Of a DNA stretch of 15,947 nucleotides, positions 14,021 through 15,947 are shown piece after piece. Where the stretch lies: positions 1-15,947 of the forward strand of contig CBFGRU010000044.1 in NCBI GenBank assembly GCA_965651255.1, given 5' to 3'. The notes beneath the pieces were generated by a model. It made no database searches, was not told the DNA's origin, and saw only the letters and a list, made by a program, of their open reading frames with translations. The translations under genes and the position numbers were made by a program. Position 1 is the stretch's first letter. Every line of letters begins with the position of its first letter. Origin of the DNA: CBFGRU01 sp965651255. GTDB lineage: Bacteria > Planctomycetota > Phycisphaerae > Phycisphaerales > SM1A02.

Positions 14021-15534
14021 GGTGCATGACTCGAGGTGTTCGAATCAGGATTCTCCGGTGGAATCCGGTGGAGCACCGTGAACGGATCGGGCAACGGAAC
14101 AAGGCCGTACTTGCTGCGCACCTGGTTCTGCTCGATCAATCGCTGCGGCAATTCGCTGAGCGAGAACGAAATGACTGCGCCGTTCGTGGTACCGACGTGG
14201 ATCGGGTCGTTCTTCTCCATATTGGCATCCGGATCCCACGACTGAATCACCACCCACAACGCGGGGTCGAGCATCTGACTGGGAATGCCTGAGTAAGTGA
14301 ACACATAATCGCCGAATCGGTAGGCCGCGACATCGGTGGGAAGATCAGCCGCCAGAAGTCGCGCATCGGCGCGGATCGTGACCGCATCAGCATCAAGAAG
14401 TTCATCGAGCGTACCCGATGGTGTCGGCACTTCCTCAAACAGTGTCAGCGAATCCGCCGTGACGAACTCGTGGGGAAGGAGGAGTTCGTTGCCCGACAAT
14501 TCGAGCGCGTGCGTCGGATACCGATCGTTGTGGCTGAATGCATATTGCTGCAATGCGGCGGCCATCTGCCGTGTCTCACCGGCAGGCGACACCGGCCCGA
14601 CTCCAGCGGCCGGCGGGGGAAATCGTCCCACTGCGGGTGCCGGGGCGTTGATCGCCAATACGATCAGCCACGCATACAGCGCGATCACAATCAGCAGCGA
14701 TACAACCGGAAACGCCAGCGCCGCCAGGATGGCGCGGCCGCCGTGCACGCGGTGCGCCGATGCCAGCATGATGCATGCGCTCACGATCCACCAGATGAAC
14801 AGCACCTGCCCGCCACAGTTCACGCCGACGCAGGGAACGGCCATCCCCGCGGTCGTCCCGGATGAGTACAGAATGACTTCAAACGTTCGGGTGAGTCTTC
14901 CACCTGCTTCGCCGGTCAGAAGCAGTACACCGTGCGCGCTCAGCGCCCAGAGCAGAATGGTGAGCAGCGTCAGGCCGACATGGGCTCCGAGCATGATGGC
15001 AGTGAAGGCCACCATGTCGCCCATGCCGCCCGCACCGCCTCCGGTCGCGATGACAATGCCGAAGAGCGCGATGGCCGGCATATACCCCAGGACAATGATC
15101 ACGCCCATGGTCGCGAGGGCGAACCGCCACGCTGCGCCGCTGTTCTCGTTGTTGGCAATCGCGCGGCCGAGTGCGCCGGGCATCACCATCGACTGGCCGA
15201 CCGTGCGGAACCAGCGTGCGATTGCGCCGCGCCCCGTGCGGGTCATCCACGGGTGTTCATCGACCGCCGTCTGTTCTTCGCGCACGCCGTCGGCCGGTCG
15301 CAGCACCATGTCATCCATGTCACACGGCTGGCCGCACGAAACGCAGGCAAACTGCTTCGGTACGAGCGCCCCGCGTTCGCCCGTGCCGTAGTACGACTGA
15401 TCGCAGTGCGGGCAGCAGAACTTGACACTGTTGCAAACAAAATCAAACTCGCTCGGGCGAAAGTCTCTGCCGCACTCTGGACACTGTCTCGCCCGGAGGT
15501 TCCATAATGGATAGTCGCATTCTTTGCAGCGCAT
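14017..15534 (-). CDS. Zinc-ribbon, Yip1-like membrane and pilin-like multidomain protein
   Basis: A 505-residue protein from ATG at 15534 with only a weak GGGA upstream. The N terminus is a zinc ribbon of the type common in planctomycetes: C3, C6, C18, C21 (MRCKECDYPLWNL...CPECGRDF). A second Cys cluster follows (CCPHC near 40-44, CVSC at 64-67), probably another ribbon. After a linker come hydrophobic segments at about 138-163, 174-205, 218-236, 243-260 and 268-295, beginning PGALGRAIAN, which resembles Yip1-family cores. After a Pro-rich spacer (about 298-320), TRQMAAALQQYAFSHNDRYP at about 321-340 starts a probably extracytoplasmic region similar to the helix-plus-domain of DUF1559/pilin-like proteins. 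The same ribbon type occurs C-terminally in the next genes. Domains are recognisable by pattern; the cellular role is unknown. Confidence 0.87.
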   Translation of the reverse strand: MRCKECDYPLWNLRARQCPECGRDFRPSEFDFVCNSVKFCCPHCDQSYYGTGERGALVPKQFACVSCGQPCDMDDMVLRPADGVREEQTAVDEHPWMTRTGRGAIARWFRTVGQSMVMPGALGRAIANNENSGAAWRFALATMGVIIVLGYMPAIALFGIVIATGGGAGGMGDMVAFTAIMLGAHVGLTLLTILLWALSAHGVLLLTGEAGGRLTRTFEVILYSSGTTAGMAVPCVGVNCGGQVLFIWWIVSACIMLASAHRVHGGRAILAALAFPVVSLLIVIALYAWLIVLAINAPAPAVGRFPPPAAGVGPVSPAGETRQMAAALQQYAFSHNDRYPTHALELSGNELLLPHEFVTADSLTLFEEVPTPSGTLDELLDADAVTIRADARLLAADLPTDVAAYRFGDYVFTYSGIPSQMLDPALWVVIQSWDPDANMEKNDPIHVGTTNGAVISFSLSELPQRLIEQNQVRSKYGLVPLPDPFTVLHRIPPENPDSNTSSHAP

Positions 15535-15563
15535 GCATCAATCCCACATTCGCGCTCCGTCGG

Positions 15564-15947
15564 TCAATCCTCCGGCGCATTCCTCTTCACTCGTTCCCGA
15601 AACGCCTCGATCAGTTTCATCGTCAACGGCCCGACGGCACCGTTCCCGATCGTTCGCTCATCGATTCTGCTCACGCCGATGACTTCCGCCGCCGTTCCGG
15701 TCAGGAAGACTTCATCCGCCGTGCATACATCATCAAGCGTCATCATCGTCTCTTTCACCGGCAACTTCAGGGCCGGAGCCAACTCCCGCATCACAAACTC
15801 CCGCGTAATGCCGTGCAGAATGCCCGCATCCGTCGGCGGCGTGTGAATCACGCCATCCCTGATTGCGAAGAGGTTGTCCCCCGTACACTCGCTTACAAAG
15901 CCATCGGTGTTCAGCATGATCGCTTCGAGCACACCCGCTTCGATCGC
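15564..15947 (-). CDS. ilvE: Branched-chain amino acid aminotransferase, C-terminal part (5' end beyond window)
   Basis: The last 127 residues of a fold type IV PLP aminotransferase are visible; the frame is open to the right edge, so the start and the catalytic lysine are missing. The match to bacterial IlvE is clear: VLEAIMLNTDGFVSECTGDN (the E contacts the PLP ring nitrogen in this family), then TPPTDAGILHGITREFVM with the GITR phosphate-binding turn, then ADEVFLTGTAAEVIGV and GPLTMKLIEAFRERV. The usual G in SEGTGDN is Cys here. The enzyme exchanges the amino group between glutamate and leucine, isoleucine and valine. It ends 29 bp before the zinc-ribbon cassette on the same strand and might be cotranscribed with it, although no functional link is apparent. 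Confidence 0.93.
   Translation of the reverse strand, partial: AIEAGVLEAIMLNTDGFVSECTGDNLFAIRDGVIHTPPTDAGILHGITREFVMRELAPALKLPVKETMMTLDDVCTADEVFLTGTAAEVIGVSRIDERTIGNGAVGPLTMKLIEAFRERVKRNAPED

Noticed and set aside
14336..15391. Plus-strand open frame of 351 codons opposite the zinc-ribbon/Yip1-like gene
   Set aside because: The minus-strand gene has zinc ribbons, helices and overlaps with its neighbours. The plus product is low-complexity Ser/Ala/Pro/Thr/Arg, typical of the antisense of a GC-rich gene.
1..15947. CRISPR array, tRNA/rRNA genes, insertion sequences, phage genes
   Set aside because: I looked for regularly spaced repeats, transposase or integrase motifs and tRNA-like cloverleafs and saw none. 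A covariance-model scan was not possible.

Overview
The window looks like chromosomal DNA of a planctomycete-type bacterium, probably Phycisphaerae-like. This is inferred from style only: GC-rich sequence, many genes without a Shine-Dalgarno site, several exported or membrane proteins with no familiar name, the futalosine menaquinone pathway, and zinc ribbons of the form MRCxxCxYxLxxL...CPECG. No database search was possible. There are 13 protein genes. The two end genes are cut by the window edges. I see no rRNA, tRNA, CRISPR array, transposase or prophage gene, so this reads as a resident chromosomal segment with short intergenic gaps.

Left part (1-5406). A minus-strand gene for a Maf/MptE-like (DUF115) glycosyltransferase-type protein runs off the left edge. 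It is divergent from a small two-helix membrane protein with an NTF2/SnoaL-like tail (2040-2648). That gene converges on, and overlaps by 38 bp, a 931-residue secreted multidomain beta-rich protein (2611-5406, minus).

Middle (5473-11473). Three plus-strand genes follow one another: a single-pass coiled-coil protein, a family 5 (UDGb-type) Fe-S uracil-DNA glycosylase, and a two-domain protein that joins a TIGR01777/YfcH-type NAD-dependent epimerase to a Cof-type HAD phosphatase. They converge on a minus-strand four-helix membrane protein. A 286-bp divergent intergenic region separates that gene from mqnC, the radical SAM cyclase of the futalosine route to menaquinone.

Right part (11530-15947, minus). 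A branched-chain aminotransferase gene (ilvE, 5' end missing) is followed 29 bp later by four membrane protein genes joined by 4-nt, 4-nt and 1-nt stop/start overlaps. All four carry zinc ribbons. The first has two at its N terminus, a Yip1-like membrane core and a pilin-like C-terminal region. The other three have six predicted helices and C-terminal ribbons that are clearly related to one another. This cassette is the best candidate in the window for an undescribed system: tightly coupled, apparently made by duplication, and with no assigned function.

Other points of interest are the epimerase-HAD fusion, a nested dyad and direct repeat between the divergent genes at 5406/5473, and a possible structured leader in front of mqnC.
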